The notes: generated from the letters alone by a model not told the origin. A DNA stretch of 64,000 nt from Heterobilharzia americana (GCA_944470555.2 OX104127.1:113860741-113924740); one strand, 5' to 3'. Shown: positions 34,378 through 48,259, numbered from the stretch's first letter. Translations and numbers: made by a program.

Positions 34378-37160
34378 TATCATTATTATTTTTTATTACT
34401 TTCCGCTCGGGTCCGTAGTGGATCATAGGGCTTCAGTAGCATGTCTCCACTGCACTCTCCTCTGCAGTTTTTTCAACCTGTCGCCGCGGCTACCCCCTCA
34501 CATGATCTCCTCCGTGTTACCCTCAGCTGGGACGCCCAACTCGTCGTTTTCCACCCGGATTCCACTCAGGGGCCTGGCGCGTGATGACCTCAGTAGGACT
34601 TCTTGGTGTGTGCCCAACCTCTCCCCATTTTTGTCTGCATATTTCTTGGGTGATAGGTTCTTGGCTGATTCGCCGCCAGAGTTTCTTGTAGCTTATTCTT
34701 TTTGGCCATCCGATTTCCAGTATCGAGGGAAGGCGGCCGTTGACGAATGTCTGCGGTTTGTTGGAAGCGCTTTTCGTGATGAGCCAAGTTTCCGAACCAT
34801 CTCATAGAAACAATGGCTTGCTTGAATTAGCGTTGAAAATCCGGATCCTGTTCCACATGCTGAGTGTAGAAGATCTCCACACTGGTTTCAGATTAATGAA
34901 AGCCTGTCTTGCTTTTCCGATCCTGGTTTTGACATCCTCCCCTGTACCGCCTGTAGTTGGAACGATGTTGCCTATATAGATGAAAGAGACCACTTACTTC
35001 AGGTTTCTCCTGTTGATGGTGATTGGTGCTTCTTGTTGGTGCTGTCGTTGCCTGGGTATCTTCATCACCTCCATCTTTTCCAAGTTCATTTGAAGTCCCG
35101 TTTCCCTTGCTTCTTCCCTCAACTTGTTAGTTTTCGCCTGTATCTTTTCGAGTTTGTGCAACAAGACAACGACAAGATTAAAACATCGGTCCAGCGAGTG
35201 CTCACCTTCTCGCTCCTCACGGTTTGCTGCCTTATCCAGTCCACCGCAATCAGGAATATCACTGGTGATAGTAGGCGGCAGCTTTGTCTTACTCCTGTCT
35301 TCACACCAAAGACATCACTGAGCTTTCCATCGTGGATCACTTGGCATGTGACGTCTTCATATTGCCGTTGAATGAGGTTGATAAAGGTTTGTGGCACTAA
35401 AACCTTAATGTAGAAGGAGTTGACAAATTACTTCTCGGTCGACACTGATGAAGGCTTTTTCATGGTCAATAAAGTTGAGGTAGCGTTGAGTTGGCTGCCA
35501 TTCTATACTCTGTTCCATGGTGATGTGTAGCGTAGCGTTTTAATTTGATCCGCACATGATTTGTTTTTCGTGAAACCGGCCAACCAGCGCATTCCGGTAG
35601 CAGTTTTGAATGCAGAGCATCCTTTAGTCTTTCTAGGATGATGCGGCCTAATATTTTGCTTAGGGTGGACAGAGAAAGGAGCATGATTCTGTGCAGGTTC
35701 TTGCAAAGGCTTAGGTCTCTTCACTTGCGGAGTTTGATGGGATAGCCCTTCTTCAGCTCTGCAGGTACCTTTCCTTCCTTCATCGCAAACGTTCTGCAGT
35801 GGTGGTGTGGTGCGGGCACAACCACTGTTGCCTCCATGTCTGTTTTCAGTGCTTCTAGTGGAATTCCATCTGGCCTTGCTGCCCTGCCGGATTTCAGCAG
35901 TTTTATGGCTTTCAGGACTTCTGCTTTCGTCGGAGAGCCTAAAGTTCACTGGTAGTGCCTTTTTCTTTGCGCACATTCTTCTCCACTCCTCTGCCCAGTG
36001 TGGTGTTTCACATGTTGTATTCAGTCTTCTTTTCGTTGTTGACCCTTGCAATGGTTCATCTGCTTCACCATCACCATCTTCCTCTCCCCCTCTATCAGCT
36101 CACATGTGTCCGTCAACATACATTCATTGTCATGTCTTCTTTATTCGCCCTTCCTAACACGGTTGTGCAGGTTTCCTTTCACACAGCTTTAAGAGATTTT
36201 CAGTGTTCTGTCGCACGGGTTTCCTCATGGATTTTGCTCAATGTCTCCCATTTTGTTCTGATGGCTGACTTGAAGATGTCCTCTGCAGTTTTGTCCTTCA
36301 GTTTCTTATCTGGGTGTTGAACTTGAACTGTGGTCTATCACCAACGTCTGCGAAGGCTTTCAACCTGATCTGGAAGGTTCTTGCACCAGATAGTGAGTGG
36401 TCCCAACCTACATCTGCTCCTCTTCTAGATCTTGTGTCCGACAGACTGCGTCTTCACTTTCTCCAGATTGAGATGAAGTCGATCTGATTTGTAGTGTGTC
36501 CAGGTATCTCGTGAAGTTCATGTCGCTTTGTGAATATCCTTGTGTTTGTACACACTGCATCGTCTCCAGTCACCGAATTGTTGAATGCGCACAAATCTGC
36601 AAACACTTCCTCATTCTCATTCATTTCATCGAGTGCTTCTCGAACCATGATGAGTTCTGTTTCTGTGTTGTCCGCTGCGAGTTTGGGACTCACGTCGCCC
36701 ATTAGAACTTTGATGTCACCAACTGGAACCTTGTAGTAGATTAGTGACTCCCCGATTGACAGTTGAGAGAGTCCGCTTCATTCCGCCTGCTTTCTCAGAT
36801 TCCAAGCACTTCAGTGCTACACCCCCTTATCTCTTTTGCCGTCTGGGCAGCCTTACTAGGTGCATACATGTGGAGGCATTCCGTGTCCCCAGTTTTACTT
36901 TCGCTTTCATCGAGAGAAGAGGGGGAACATGGACCGACTGGCTTCCCGAAGGCCCTCACCAACCGTCGTCATTTCGTCCCTCCGGTTCCGGCGGGGAATA
37001 ATTTTGTTTTTATTTTTAACAACTTCTTTGTGCTTAGAAGTTTCTTCAGGGATTGGGTTGGTTTTACGGGGTAGGGTTGCTGGCCATATGCCCAACCTTC
37101 CTCCTTTACGCGGGCTTGGGGCCGGGCAGCAACTAGTGAACTAGTTAACCAGGCAAGGTT
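34378..37160 (-). mobile_element. RTE-like retrotransposon copy with perfect target-site duplication
   Basis: The 5' edge at 37160 (CAAGGTT on the plus strand) and the ATTATTATTTTTTATT tail near 34380 are both family termini, and a 12-bp identical duplication flanks them. The length is 2.78 kb, about 560 bases shorter than the full copy at 7174. The endonuclease lies at 37000-36450 and the RT-region pieces at 36050-35120. A fragment reading TFINLIQRQYEDVTCQ lies at 35390-35340, and the FADD motif is lost to frameshifts and deletion near 35190. C-terminal pieces are at 34990-34590. Many substitutions and indels are present, so the copy is defective although the duplication is unchanged. Confidence 0.92.
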
Positions 37161-37172
37161 ATTGAAAATGTT
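37161..37172 (+). repeat. Target-site duplication, right copy
   Basis: ATTGAAAATGTT matches 34366-34377 at all 12 positions. Confidence 0.9.
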
Positions 37173-39309
37173 CAAGAACCTTATAATTGAAAAACTATTT
37201 AGTTAACCACAGATGCATACATGAAAGTGTACACAAAGTTCGAATGGATCTAAAATTGTAGGAACATCTCTCCTTTGCAAGCTGAACCGCAAGTTATTCC
37301 CTTTTCCACACCTGCTAGTGCTTCTTCCTTTTTTTATTAGCAGCAGCAGCTCGATGAGGGCATTCAATGCTGGACTTCAATCTGAACATATCTACTTGGT
37401 GAAAATAATACCTGATGTTTGACTCTAAGTATTGCTGGACTGCTCCCGCTCTTTCGCGGTTCCTGGAACACCCGCACAATTAACTCATCTACTAGTCAGG
37501 ATTCTTAGTGACGAACCGTCTAAACTTTCAGAACATTCATGGCAGGGCAAATATTCTGAATAACCGACTAAACGACAGATCAATTTACCTGTCTGCTCGG
37601 AACACGACTGGCCTGCAGTTGTTCCAAACTACATGTTCTCTATTACTGTGTACCAAGTGGTCTTTTCAGTTGAAAGTTACCATGCATCAGATACACTTTT
37701 CGAATGGTCCTGCTCATGCTGATGTGAAAGATGCCTGGAGTCTTTGTAGAACTTCTGCCATTTGGACTATTATCTGTTTCAACGCTTATTTCCATCTATT
37801 ACTACAAATAATCCTAGCAAAAATGACGTATATTACCTTCGAACATAACAGTGAACTGGAAATGCATTGATTCAGACACCCACTTTGGCTATATAACTGT
37901 GGATACTTACTGACAATTCCAATGGTATGAATTGGTCTTTTTTAGTTAGCAAAGCTAAAAACTTAAGATCTTTCGAGTGAATGGACGGTTATATTACTTA
38001 ATAACAAACTGTGCAGATGGACTAATAGCGTTCGATGGTTATGACGCAAACCTTGAAAATTACGCGCTTTTGCTATTGTTAGTGGCACCTATCAGTTTAA
38101 TGACGGACGAAAACCCATATCCGTCTCTTGATTTGCGGCATGTTTTAATGAGGTTATGCACATCAATAACTTGATATGTTAATTGTATATAAAACCAAAC
38201 ACTATTCTGTAAACTTTCAAGAATTATCACCTTGACGCACTTGTAAACTTGCATCGCCCACGTTAAATCCATCACATGAGGATTGAAATTTTTACTATCT
38301 TCACTTTGACGCTCTGCACATGCTGAATTGTGGTATCTTCCTCTTTGCCTCATAACCGCGATCTTCTGGTGCTTTTCGTGGACCTCCATTCTGTACTATT
38401 CAGAACCCATATTAAGCTATGCGGGTATAGAGTCTTAGGCAGTTTCTTCCCTTCCTCCTCAAGGAGATACAGGGAGAGAACTGAGTACAGTGAATACTCA
38501 GTGCCGGCTAAAATTACTGCTGCTAGTTGCCTGCTAGAATTTAAGTGCCTGCCTACTGCTGTGTTAATCAGTTGAGCCAGAGCCAGCACTCACCCTAGCG
38601 ACGCCTTCCAAAAGACCATGCAATATAACGTGTTCATTTTCAGTAAACCAGGAAGCGCCAGCGGACAGCAATGGAGAAGAACAGGTAAAATGCATGAATT
38701 ATTAAATGGGTAAAGTAGAGGCCGATTTATACCAAAGAGTTGGTTTATTTATGTAAACAAAAGATCTCCTTCGAAGTGAACAATGTATGGGGTGACCAAG
38801 AGAGATAGGAAGTGAAACTCAACCCGAGTTAATTAACACTCGATTTGCTTTGTACAACATGAAAATTAGGCAGATTGCACAAGTCCTGTCTACGCCTGAA
38901 GCTAGAACCAACGGCTGATATTTAGAAGGCACTAACTTGAAACTATTTGGGACAGGCCACTGCTCAAATTCAGACAAGAAACCATTTAATTCAGAGCAAT
39001 CTAGGAGAGAGTTGACTGGAACAGAGGCCATCAGGCCATAAACATAATAAGATTAGTTTCAACGGAATAAGAAAAATCATGCAAGAAGAACGAAAGTACT
39101 GCACCTTAAGACGCAGTAAGTAAGCATTAGAGTGAAGCACCTCCTTTTTCAGAAATTTAGGAATAAAGCCACTCTAACACATAGTTCAGCCTGAGCTATG
39201 CCAGACCCTTTTAGAAAGAGTGATGCAAGAACAGCGTAAAAGGCAAATGAGTAACTCAAGAACACAAAGTGCACGCCTAACACCTTTGTCTAGATTAAAA
39301 ACAATGTCA
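37173..39309. other. Unassigned stretch between two mobile elements
   Basis: Frames at 37508-37870 and 38060-38389 have no recognisable motif. A minus frame at 38819-39031 is also unassigned. No RNA gene or clear repeat was seen. Confidence 0.4.
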
Positions 39310-40838
39310 TGTAACAGCCAAAATCCAATAATCTTGGCCCGAAAGCGGGAAATAGCTAGGCGGTGCCAACTAACGCGAATTTGACTAGTTCTTGCGTTCC
39401 ACCGGTTAGCTTCCGGACTTCCGCGAGTGGCGCACAGTCAACGGTTCGATCAAAATATCAAAACACGGTTTGTAGTAGTTCCGTGACACTATCAAAGGAA
39501 CAATAAGTTATATCGAAATTACAAAAATACCTCAACAGCGCCGTTGGGTAAAACTACACGGTCTAAAACGTTCTCGGGCGCAGCCACGTACTATGCGGTA
39601 AAAACTGGTTAAACAAATACAATTTTTAATCACCTGACAGTCTATAAAATTATTCCTGACAAAAGGGACCAAACCTCTGCCTACCAGAATTAAATCAACA
39701 AATAAACGTTTCTAGTAGACAGTCAAAAGGCAACCAGTCAAATCACAGCACAACCGTAAGTTGAACCAAAACAAAGTGTCGGGCGCAGTGAAACAACATC
39801 GCCTCGTCAACAGTCTAGCGTCACATAATAGGAAAGTGAAACATTCACGATGAGCCTCAATCATGCAAAGGCAAATACTGAGTACAAAGTCAAAGAGGAC
39901 AGTCAAACAAGCAAATAATATTACACCGGCTAGGGTCAAAGGTACACCATCCATAACGAGGGTAAAAATATTCAAATAACTAACATACTGTTTCGGCAGC
40001 CCCGATATGGTGATACTCAACAGTCAACACCACGATCATCTCCCATGCGTGACCCGATAAAGGGTGGTTACCGTCTTGTAAAAAAACCATGAATTTCACT
40101 CAAGTGTTTATAACTTCGTCAAACGCTTGTACATAGGTATATAATAAGTGAATACCTGGTCCAAAATCCTCTAATCCCTCTATTTCGTAATGATATCTTC
40201 GGCTTCAGACTAAATTTCATTACCATCGTGCGCACCTTAATCTTTTTCCGCCTAAGCTTACCGCCAAACCGTTGGTTCTGGATACTTCCGGGAGTAAGTT
40301 TCACAGTCACTACAGAGAACTCACCCGGATGTATCATGGTTGATCTGCTGCGGCGTATTTTTGTGCTCCTGTTTCGAATTTCGCCTGCTGCTCGCTTTTG
40401 TTATTCACTTTTCAGGTTTACCTAACCAGTCCTGCATTCAAATGGAAGCCTACAAATCGCATTATTCAGTGGGAAATATTGCCATCAAAACCTTATGGCA
40501 AACGCGCACACCCCAAGGTCATGACTGTGATGTGGCCTCACCTTCAAGAATATTAGAAGATTCAAACAATAACCGAATAACCCTTAAATTCGACCTGAGC
40601 CTGCCTCAACACACCTCTTACATGCCATAAATGACGGTATCTAATGTATAGCTTAACACTGTACATAATAATCATTTCTCATTACCAAAATGATCAAACG
40701 CGCAAACTGGTTTGTATTCATGTAACCTTTGTCGTGTGAAATATATATATATACATATATATATATATACATATAATTAAATGCCAACACCATCAAACAG
40801 GGTGATCAGGAGGGATTTTCAGATCATTTCCCTTTACA
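39310..40838 (-). mobile_element. Solo LTR-like repeat, about 1.53 kb
   Basis: On the minus strand the block starts TGTAAAGGG and ends TGTTACA, giving the 5-bp terminal inverted repeat TGTAA/TTACA and the TG...CA ends expected of an LTR. It shares 39320-39975 without visible mismatch with 53336-53991, and its other end (about 40780-40838) with 54000-54054. The 805-base middle, including an AT microsatellite at 40740-40778, is missing from the second copy. No internal retrotransposon coding lies next to it, so it is read as a solo LTR. Its 5-bp flanks (TGTCA, ACCAT) do not match. Orientation is inferred from the TG/CA ends only. Confidence 0.6.
40740..40778. repeat. AT/TA microsatellite
   Basis: An imperfect ATATAT tract interrupted by two TACATA units lies inside the longer solo LTR. 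Confidence 0.9.
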
Positions 40839-40869
40839 ACCATGATGCATGACTGTGGTAGCATCCAAA

Positions 40870-41840
40870 GTACTTCTTAGGTGTCTGCCGGAAAACTGTT
40901 CTGGGTCTCCGGAAGCTTTCAATGATGGTTCAAAAACACGGAGAAGTAAGTTCCCCGTTGTCCTCAGAATGGACGAAGTTATAGCATCAGGTCGAAACTT
41001 AACATCCTAGTGTTATCAGGGCCTTGGCGTTGGAATGGATTCAGGGGTTCATTTGCACTAACACCGGAAAGCAGCCGTCCACTTGACTATGGACACTAGG
41101 AAGGATGAGAGCAGCTTGCCATTGTAGGAGCGACTTTTTTCTTTTCCCTTTTCAGCCTCAACTTGACAAGCAAGCCCTACGCATTGCTTCAATCAGAAAA
41201 TTAACTTGTTGAAAATTCTACTTCGTACGTTCGAAACCCCAACCACAATGGCTGGGCTAAGATTTCCGTACGGCCATAAGTGCAGAGGGAATCCGGGTAA
41301 ACAAGTAAACCAAAGGGATCGCTTTGCCTAGTGACTCTATAGGCAACATATTTACAACAGTGTCATGCGACAGATTTATACAGTACCTTAACCCATGTGA
41401 ATCCATCTAACAGAGGATAATAAACAGCAAGCTTATCTCTTTGATGTTGTTGCGTACCTCAGTGTGAATCGTGCAGTTATGCATATGTGTAAAATCCACC
41501 ACCACTGGAAAACAGTTCTTCTATCTTTCACTTCTGTGCACCACAACAACCATTTTCAGTGCTGTAGATCTATATTGCTGGAGAAGGTAACGCTTAAAGA
41601 GTGGGGAATGCTTGAACCTAGGTATTCACCTGGATTACATGATTATACGGATACCTGCTGATTAGGTGAGTTCATCGTACAGGTTATGAAGCCATGTTTC
41701 CTGCAGCACTATCACATCCGTATTCCGGTAAACACTTGTAAATAGTAGTGACTGAAGGTAGTTAACTTTCTTCGCTAACGCCCAGCGAATCGTGCTAAGA
41801 ATAACGTGAATAGTCATCTGATCTATGCTTATGCGCTGGG
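40870..41840 (-). mobile_element. Possible CR1-like endonuclease fragment
   Basis: Minus-strand translation shows STIRWALAKKVNYLQSLLFT followed by YRNTDVIVLQETWLHNLYDE near 41790-41660; the LQETWL segment matches the catalytic Glu region of CR1/Jockey endonucleases. A later segment near 41390-41290 reads HDTVVNMLPIESLGKAIPLV, which may be the block preceding the IYRPPG motif. Many stops are present. The solo LTR at 39310-40838 adjoins its left end. It could belong to another non-LTR clade. Confidence 0.5.
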
Positions 41841-44249
41841 CAATCCGTTGCCGTCCACCACGTCGTTTTTCCTAATTTGCCAATCAATTTGTGGGGCGGT
41901 ATTTTGTAGCAATTTTAAAAACGCGCGACAGCATGCAATGTGACCAGCTGACACAATTGGGTGACTAAAATAATGTAGAAAGAAGAAAGTTGGCGCACTG
42001 TATTCCGCGGTAAAACGAGGCAGCTTGAAGCTCAAATTGGCCACGATACGGTACTTGCATTCACGAGATTTCAAGTGTTGGGGCCTTTGTTGGACACTTT
42101 TCACCTTTCGTATGTGATATCACAATTCCTTCACACTTCACTGCATTTAATTTAATTCATGAAAGCATGTAGACAAAACATCTTTCAGGAAACAGGTGAC
42201 GCGAAGTTGAGATCATTCTCACCTTATGTCTCGTGAATGCAATGAATGTTGTATTCAAGCTTATACCATATGTTTCTCGCACTAACGAACGTAGATGACA
42301 TTTCAGCCGAAGAGCATCACTGATACTAAGTTTCGGGGCTGAAACATATATTTTGTTTCGTGGTGCATGGATCGCTTTCATTGCGATAAACTGATAAAGT
42401 TAGGCAGCAGGAAGTCTAGAGCCCCCCACAATTGATCAGATAACAGGGACGAAAGCCGACGTGTAAGCATTCCGATCAAAATGCGGCTTACGGTTCAGAA
42501 CGGGTTTCTACTTGACCAAAATAGGGGACTACGTCATTTCTGTATAGTGGGTTTGACTTTCTTGAGTTACGCCTGGCCTAAGTATATCGGGAGATAGGAT
42601 TTGGTTTTGCCTACCACTTAGCTCCGGCACAGCATATGGCAAGAAGATAGCTCAACAATACCATTTTGACACTCTTCAGTCAGGAGTTGCTTCAATGATC
42701 AAGCAGTCTGAACCTATATGGCGGAAGAAATCAGTCACAGACGACAGGTGCATACTCACAACAAGTCGAAAATGTCATCAATGTAGAGGATTCAAGTACT
42801 TACCCGAGAGACCTGAGCCAAATGACAAGGTACCTTGAGCAGAACTCCATACCGAAACGACTACAATGGTGTCTTATACATCCTGGGGCACAATTACCTG
42901 GCACTTGAGCGAGAATAAAACAAGGTTTTGAACACACAGCAGGTTATGCTAAAGTAGGCTGAGTTACGAGAGGCAAATACAGAAACGAAAAGGGAAAGAG
43001 TGATGTCAATATTCTTATCATACTGAGTGATAACAGTTGTAGGAAAACAAGGCAACAGGATTACCTTGACACACACATGCAAACACGAGACGGTGGAAGA
43101 TAATACGACTGCGAAGGTCACAGAGTAGAGGTTTCCCTGCGACATTTATCAACAACAAAGGCCATGTTGATCCATCTGTGGTTAATAACAGAAACCCTGG
43201 TTCACATCTTTCACCTCGGCGGTGTGCAAGTGATTTTCTGTGTTCTTTGCTCTCGCGGACTGTAGTTAGGGGTTCAGTACGTTGAGTAAGTAGACGTTCA
43301 TCACTGGCCCGGGCTTTTGTAAATTATTGGCGATATCTCATCTTTTCGACGGCTAACATTTACCTTGGTGTTTTTGTCGCGTTGTTGAAGTTAAATGCAC
43401 GAATAATTTCCATGTTAAAAGCTGGTATCACATTTATAATGTTAGAATACCTCTAAATGAAGATTTCACCACTTTTGAGAGCATTATATTCAGTAACGGC
43501 TTCATGCTGCAAGTGGTGCAGTAAGAAGTATTTTATGCTTTCGCCACACTTTCACAGGATATACCAGTGAGCTAGAGTTTCAATGAACTATCAAGGACCC
43601 TGCCTTCCTCCAGCAGATCCTTCATTTAGGATCTTCGTATTTGATCCACGTTGGCAAATTTCTCTGAAGCAATGCATTTCCTTTGATTTACTTAGTTTGG
43701 GTTCAGCGTTACATTCCGCAGATAGCGTCACTGTTTTCACGCCCACTTTGTTGGGCGGGATGCCTTGAGCGAAACCAACAGTCTTGTTTGATATGTCCTA
43801 GGTTTGATACGTATTACTGTTATCGAAAAAGCCGGTCCAATTAAGTCAACTTGCGGGTGTTGCCGTGAGTCTCCAATCCGTTTTTTTGCCGTCTTCTCAG
43901 TGGAGAAGCTTTGAAGTTTTTGTGCGCCGTCTTAGTGGCCAGTAGAAGTGACATAGCGCAGAGTTGTGAGTTTTGACCAAAATGAGTACATTTTTACCCT
44001 ACTTGTGCACGTGGCAGTTCTATTGCTGGTGGTCTTGGTTACCAATTATTTTTAGGAGACCGTTGCTATTTGTCTGTCCTGTGTCAACGTTTCACTCCAC
44101 CCCAAGGGGTCAGGGCCATCACAAATACACTGGAGTCATAGTCTGGCAATGCAGCATGCTCGGATGTTTCGGTGATGATCTCGATAACTGCTCTGAAAGT
44201 GTTTAGCGGCATGTATGCAGAACCGAAGAGAGGTCTGCGCTTTGGTGCG
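41841..44249. other. Unassigned stretch
   Basis: Frames at 42157-42381, 42894-43145 and 43583-43768 carry no motif I recognise. No tRNA-like or simple-repeat structure stands out. The left edge may contain further decayed LINE sequence. Confidence 0.4.
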
Positions 44250-44699
44250 CGCACTTATATTTGCAGAGCATGAAGGTCAAGATTGAGCTTAAAGCGTCTC
44301 GGGCAAAGTGGATCAATTTTCAGCTTCTTACACCTTCCCCCACTATCAAGTTCTTCCCGACGGCCAAGTACATAGAGGGTAAACTTTCTTTGAACATTCT
44401 CAATTGGTATCCTTTCCGAAGCATACATATTGCTGAAGATGATTGTGCCATATTCAAGTACTGGGCGGATCATTACCTTGAATAAAAGCTGTCTAGCCCC
44501 AGTGGTATGTACGTGTTTAAGCAAAAGGCCAACTGAGCGCCTACACTTGGAGGCAGGTGACTAGGCATATTCCGCAAACGTTAAGTTCCGAGAATACCTA
44601 ATACCTAAATCACATACTGAGTTATAAGATTGCTGCGCTGAATCGCTGAGGTGTAAACTGATGTTTGGATAAGAATTACTGAAACAGAGAATTCCGCAT

Positions 44700-45711
44700 T
44701 TACTGGAGTCAAGTGGAAGTTGCCATGTTTCACTCCAAGCTAATGAATTCGTCAGGTCTTCCTAGATTCTATTAAAACCCCCACTTAGCGATGAGTGGGG
44801 AAAGCTATACACGATTTTTAAGTCGTCAGCAAACAGGTAGGGTTTACCACATTTTGTTACGTTAGAAACATCAGTTATGTAAAGGCCCGAACACACCTTG
44901 AACGACGTCACTCAGGAAAGGCTATAGGGAGAAGTAGGTGTGACTGGACTTCACCATTTGAGTACCCTGTCTTAGGAATAAGCTTATCCACGATAATGCA
45001 GGGCCACTAACTTTAAATGACTGAAGCTTCAGAATTAACCGAGGCACTTTATCATGTGCTTTTCTGAAGTCAATAAATAGGGCAGTTACGAAAAGACCTT
45101 CATCTCGTCTGCAGGTGACCTCCTCAGAACAATCCAGCAAGCAAGTACCACATGAACGACCTTTCAAGAAACCACGATGCATAGGGGAAAGTAGCAGATG
45201 CGCAGCCGAGTAATCAGTGACTTCTCGCACAACCGCCTTCCCCATGATTCGAGAGGCTGTAGGTGTTATATTTATGGGACGATAATTTTGAATATTTGAC
45301 GTCGGCCCAGATTTATGTGTGGGAGATATGTATGACAGCTTCCAGCGGTCAGGGTGGCATGCCTCAGTAAGGGATATTGAGAATTGCATCAAGCGGATCA
45401 ATGGTGTGTTCACCACCCCTCTTATGGAGAACAGATGGGATCCCATCGAGTCCTGCAGTATATGAGTCCTTAAGTGAAGCAACCGCATTATCTATTTTTC
45501 TCTGTGTAAAGGAAACATTACTTAGCGAGTGGTGTGGTGGGATGAGCATTTGTACGTTTGGTGCGCTATCTTCATGTGTGAAGCAGCTTGCGTAATGTTT
45601 ACTTAACAGCTCACAGATCCCGCTTGTGTCACCATAAAGAATGTCCCCATCAATGATCAGACTGCTGGGAATAACTCTGTATAAGTTTTCATGGGATTTT
45701 AGAATTCTCAC
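44700..45711 (-). pseudogene. CR1-like ORF2 reverse transcriptase
   Basis: Two overlapping frames (45711-45364 and 45488-44922) cover the fingers and palm: DSYTAGLDGIPSVLHKRGG, then SYISPTHKSGPTSNIQNYRP, then motif A as FIDFRKAHDKVPR. Motif C is intact as LFADDLKIV near 44830 but in a third frame. A frameshift near 45420 and another near 44920 break the protein. Confidence 0.85.
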
Positions 45712-46165
45712 TCATGATCGAACATTGCCTGTTTGTGCGTTGCAGCTAGTTCCATTGCCTGATTGCTTTCATTAACTTATTTGATTTGAAGTTCTTATGA
45801 GCAATTTTTGATGAGACAAGGGAGGAAAAGTCACTAGATCGATAGAAATTTCCGGCGTGTCTGCGCATGCTAATATGTACACTTTCAGGGATGAAATCCA
45901 CTTTCTGCTTTCTAATTAATACTGATACCTCCGGAGCAATATGATCATGAATTACATTCATGGAACTGCAGATGTCACTTAGTTAATGGGTTGAGCTACT
46001 GGTGAAGTAAGAACCGCAGTCCAAGCATCGCAACATGTATTATATCGCTTCCCAGGTGAGATTTTTATATCGTCTAACCGTGGTTGTTTTCTGCCTGGGA
46101 GCTAACGTAGTTCTGGGAGATGGTCGAAAGTCACCAAACACTACTCTATGGTCGCTTCCCGGGAG

Positions 46166-46618
46166 TTATGGACCGACTTGAAGAGTGGAAGGCAATAATC
46201 GATTCGTGAAAACTAGGTCAAGTATACTATTATGTCTAGTTGGTTGCAATACATGTTGGCGCCATCCTTCAGAATCCAACACATTAGCAAAATCACCGAA
46301 CAGCCTGAGAGAAGTAAGTGACTGCCGCACGATGTCAGGCATATTAAAATCTCCGCATATAAGTTTCATGGAGTAGGGCAGTGTTGTTACATGGGTGAAC
46401 ACTTCTGCAAGCCTATCGTCATGCTCTACAGTGGAGCAAGGAGGACGGTAGATACACCCTAAGAGGGTAGTTATAGCATTTGGAACCTTCGCCACAACCC
46501 ACACTGAGTCACTGAGCCAGTTAAGTTCCGAAGTAATACAATTTGTCTCAGCAATGTCGGACCTGATATAAACGATGCAATCACCACCCCTACCATTATA
46601 TCTACCTCCCCTAAACAA
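46166..46618 (-). pseudogene. CR1-like ORF2 endonuclease
   Basis: A 150-codon open stretch with SVWVVAKVPNAITTLLGCIY and ICGDFNMPDIV, the Asp-Asn pair of AP-type endonucleases. Upstream, in a different frame, FITEAWCTPDTPDND gives the catalytic Glu; downstream GSDHRVVFGDF lies in the next frame. All catalytic positions can be seen but in three frames. Confidence 0.85.
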
Positions 46619-47212
46619 AGTATAATTGTCGACAGGGACATCATTATCAGGAGTGTCTGGAGTACATCAGGCTTCAGTGATAAATATTAGGCAGGGGTTA
46701 GGTATATTCGACAACATAGTGATCTCACTTATTTTGTTGCGCATGGAACGAGCAATAATCAGACAGAAGGTTAAAGGATTGGACAGCAGTAGTACCTAAA
46801 CCTGTTTTCGCAAAGCTTGTTCCCACAGGTTAGGTTGAACCGCGGTGGTGAGAAATATGGGGTAGAACCTAATTTCGGGGACATAATAGGGGAATAAGAC
46901 ACTTCTGGGTTACTACCAATATTATACCTTATTGTGTTAGGTGTTGGCCCACTGTATGTGAGCCGGGAGGATGGCAGGTTGGCGTAACATCTTCCCCACC
47001 ACCGTAGCGGTTATGAGTTAGGGTCCAGAGTAACTGATTCGACATCGTCATCATCTGAACAGCAAAAGGTGCCAAAAATTTTTCAAGTCCGCGAAACTCT
47101 GGGTTTTCAGAGTGAGCCCTGGATATGGGTGTCCGCGGAAATGAGCCAAGTAAATCTGTGGTTTCACTTCTGAATGGGAAGGGGTAGGGTGCAGTATGTT
47201 GGGGAGGCAGTA

Positions 47213-48259
47213 TCACAGGCTGCATCTGAACAGCAGGTCTCCAATTAGGAGGTGATATCGGTGCACTGGGGAGGGCATACATTGGATTTGAACGTTATGT
47301 AGATGGGTGTGGGGAGAAAAACCTGCCGTTTCTCCTGTAGCTCTTGTTTTCATGACCATGGGAGGCATTTGTGTTCTGAACATTCTTACGCATATTGCCT
47401 TTCTTTTTACCCCTTGGTGTATGAATCCTACCTTTCTACTGTTTAGTGAGGGTGTTGTAGTGCTTGGTATCATGTCGGCGTACGCCGTGAATGTGTCTGC
47501 ATGAGGAAACGGGGTCACTCTTCGAATGGCGTTATAACCATTAGGTTTAGAAGTCTGAATATGATTTTTTCGGGGATGGCCAAAACGTTTCTGTGCCATT
47601 GGCTTTGGCGGTACACTGGAACTAGGACTTTTAGGTTTAGATTTTCGAAACATGGCATGTTGTGACTGTGCATTGTCAATACACCTAGAGGTCAACATCA
47701 TATTCAGGGGCGGTAAAGGCTTATCAGCGTAACTACACCTGGGGGATGCAGGTTTTGTCGGTAAACTCAGGGGAATAAGGTGCAGATCGGACGTATCATT
47801 ACCGTCGACATCCATACCAACATCATCTGAGAATAAATCTGCATAACTGGCGGAGATTTGACCTTCGCTTCCGGTGTTTACTACCATGTTGGATGGTGAG
47901 ACAGTAGCAACTGATGCACTTGCAACAGCATGCTCGGTCGGCCTTTTTTGATCTACACCTACAGTGCCATCTGGTGTGAGGAGCTGACTCCCAGGCACCA
48001 GCAAGCTTCGGGTGGCCATTGGTTTTGATGAAGTCTCCGGACGAACTTCATAAGGTTTTGAAACACGTGCCCGTCTTTGACAGGGGGTAAGGTCTGGGAG
48101 TACCCTAACATTCTCACAGCTTCTTGAAAGTCTTACAGATTTCTGTGAACGACAAAAATGTCTCGCATCAAGGAGTGGGCTAAACTGGAATAATATTGCA
48201 TAGGGGTATTTACCAGTCCTCTTCCTAAGACACAGGAGTGTGCAAACAGATTCGTGCAA
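47213..48259 (-). pseudogene. CR1-like ORF1 protein, main open stretch
   Basis: A 348-codon frame. Its start, GLHESVCTLLCLRKRTGKYP followed by AILFQFSPLLDARHF, matches the RRM-like nucleic-acid-binding block of CR1 ORF1 proteins (pattern ACGL...C.RLRK...P.LFQF...A). The upstream half of that block (CPQCPDSFPLRRAKKDLFQA) is in another frame just to the right, so a frameshift near 48300 splits the domain. The rest is Pro/Ser/Lys-rich and low in structure. ORF1 proteins bind the element RNA. The 118 codons at 47282-46929 continue the Pro-rich tail in an overlapping frame. Confidence 0.7.

Noticed and set aside
39712..40020. 102-codon hydrophobic minus-strand frame repeated at 53728-53991
   Set aside because: It lies inside the LTR-like repeat and its duplication follows from the repeat; no motif supports a protein.
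44261..44485. Plus-strand frame near the CR1 C-terminus
   Set aside because: It is antisense to the CR1-like RT C-terminal domain, which has recognisable motifs.
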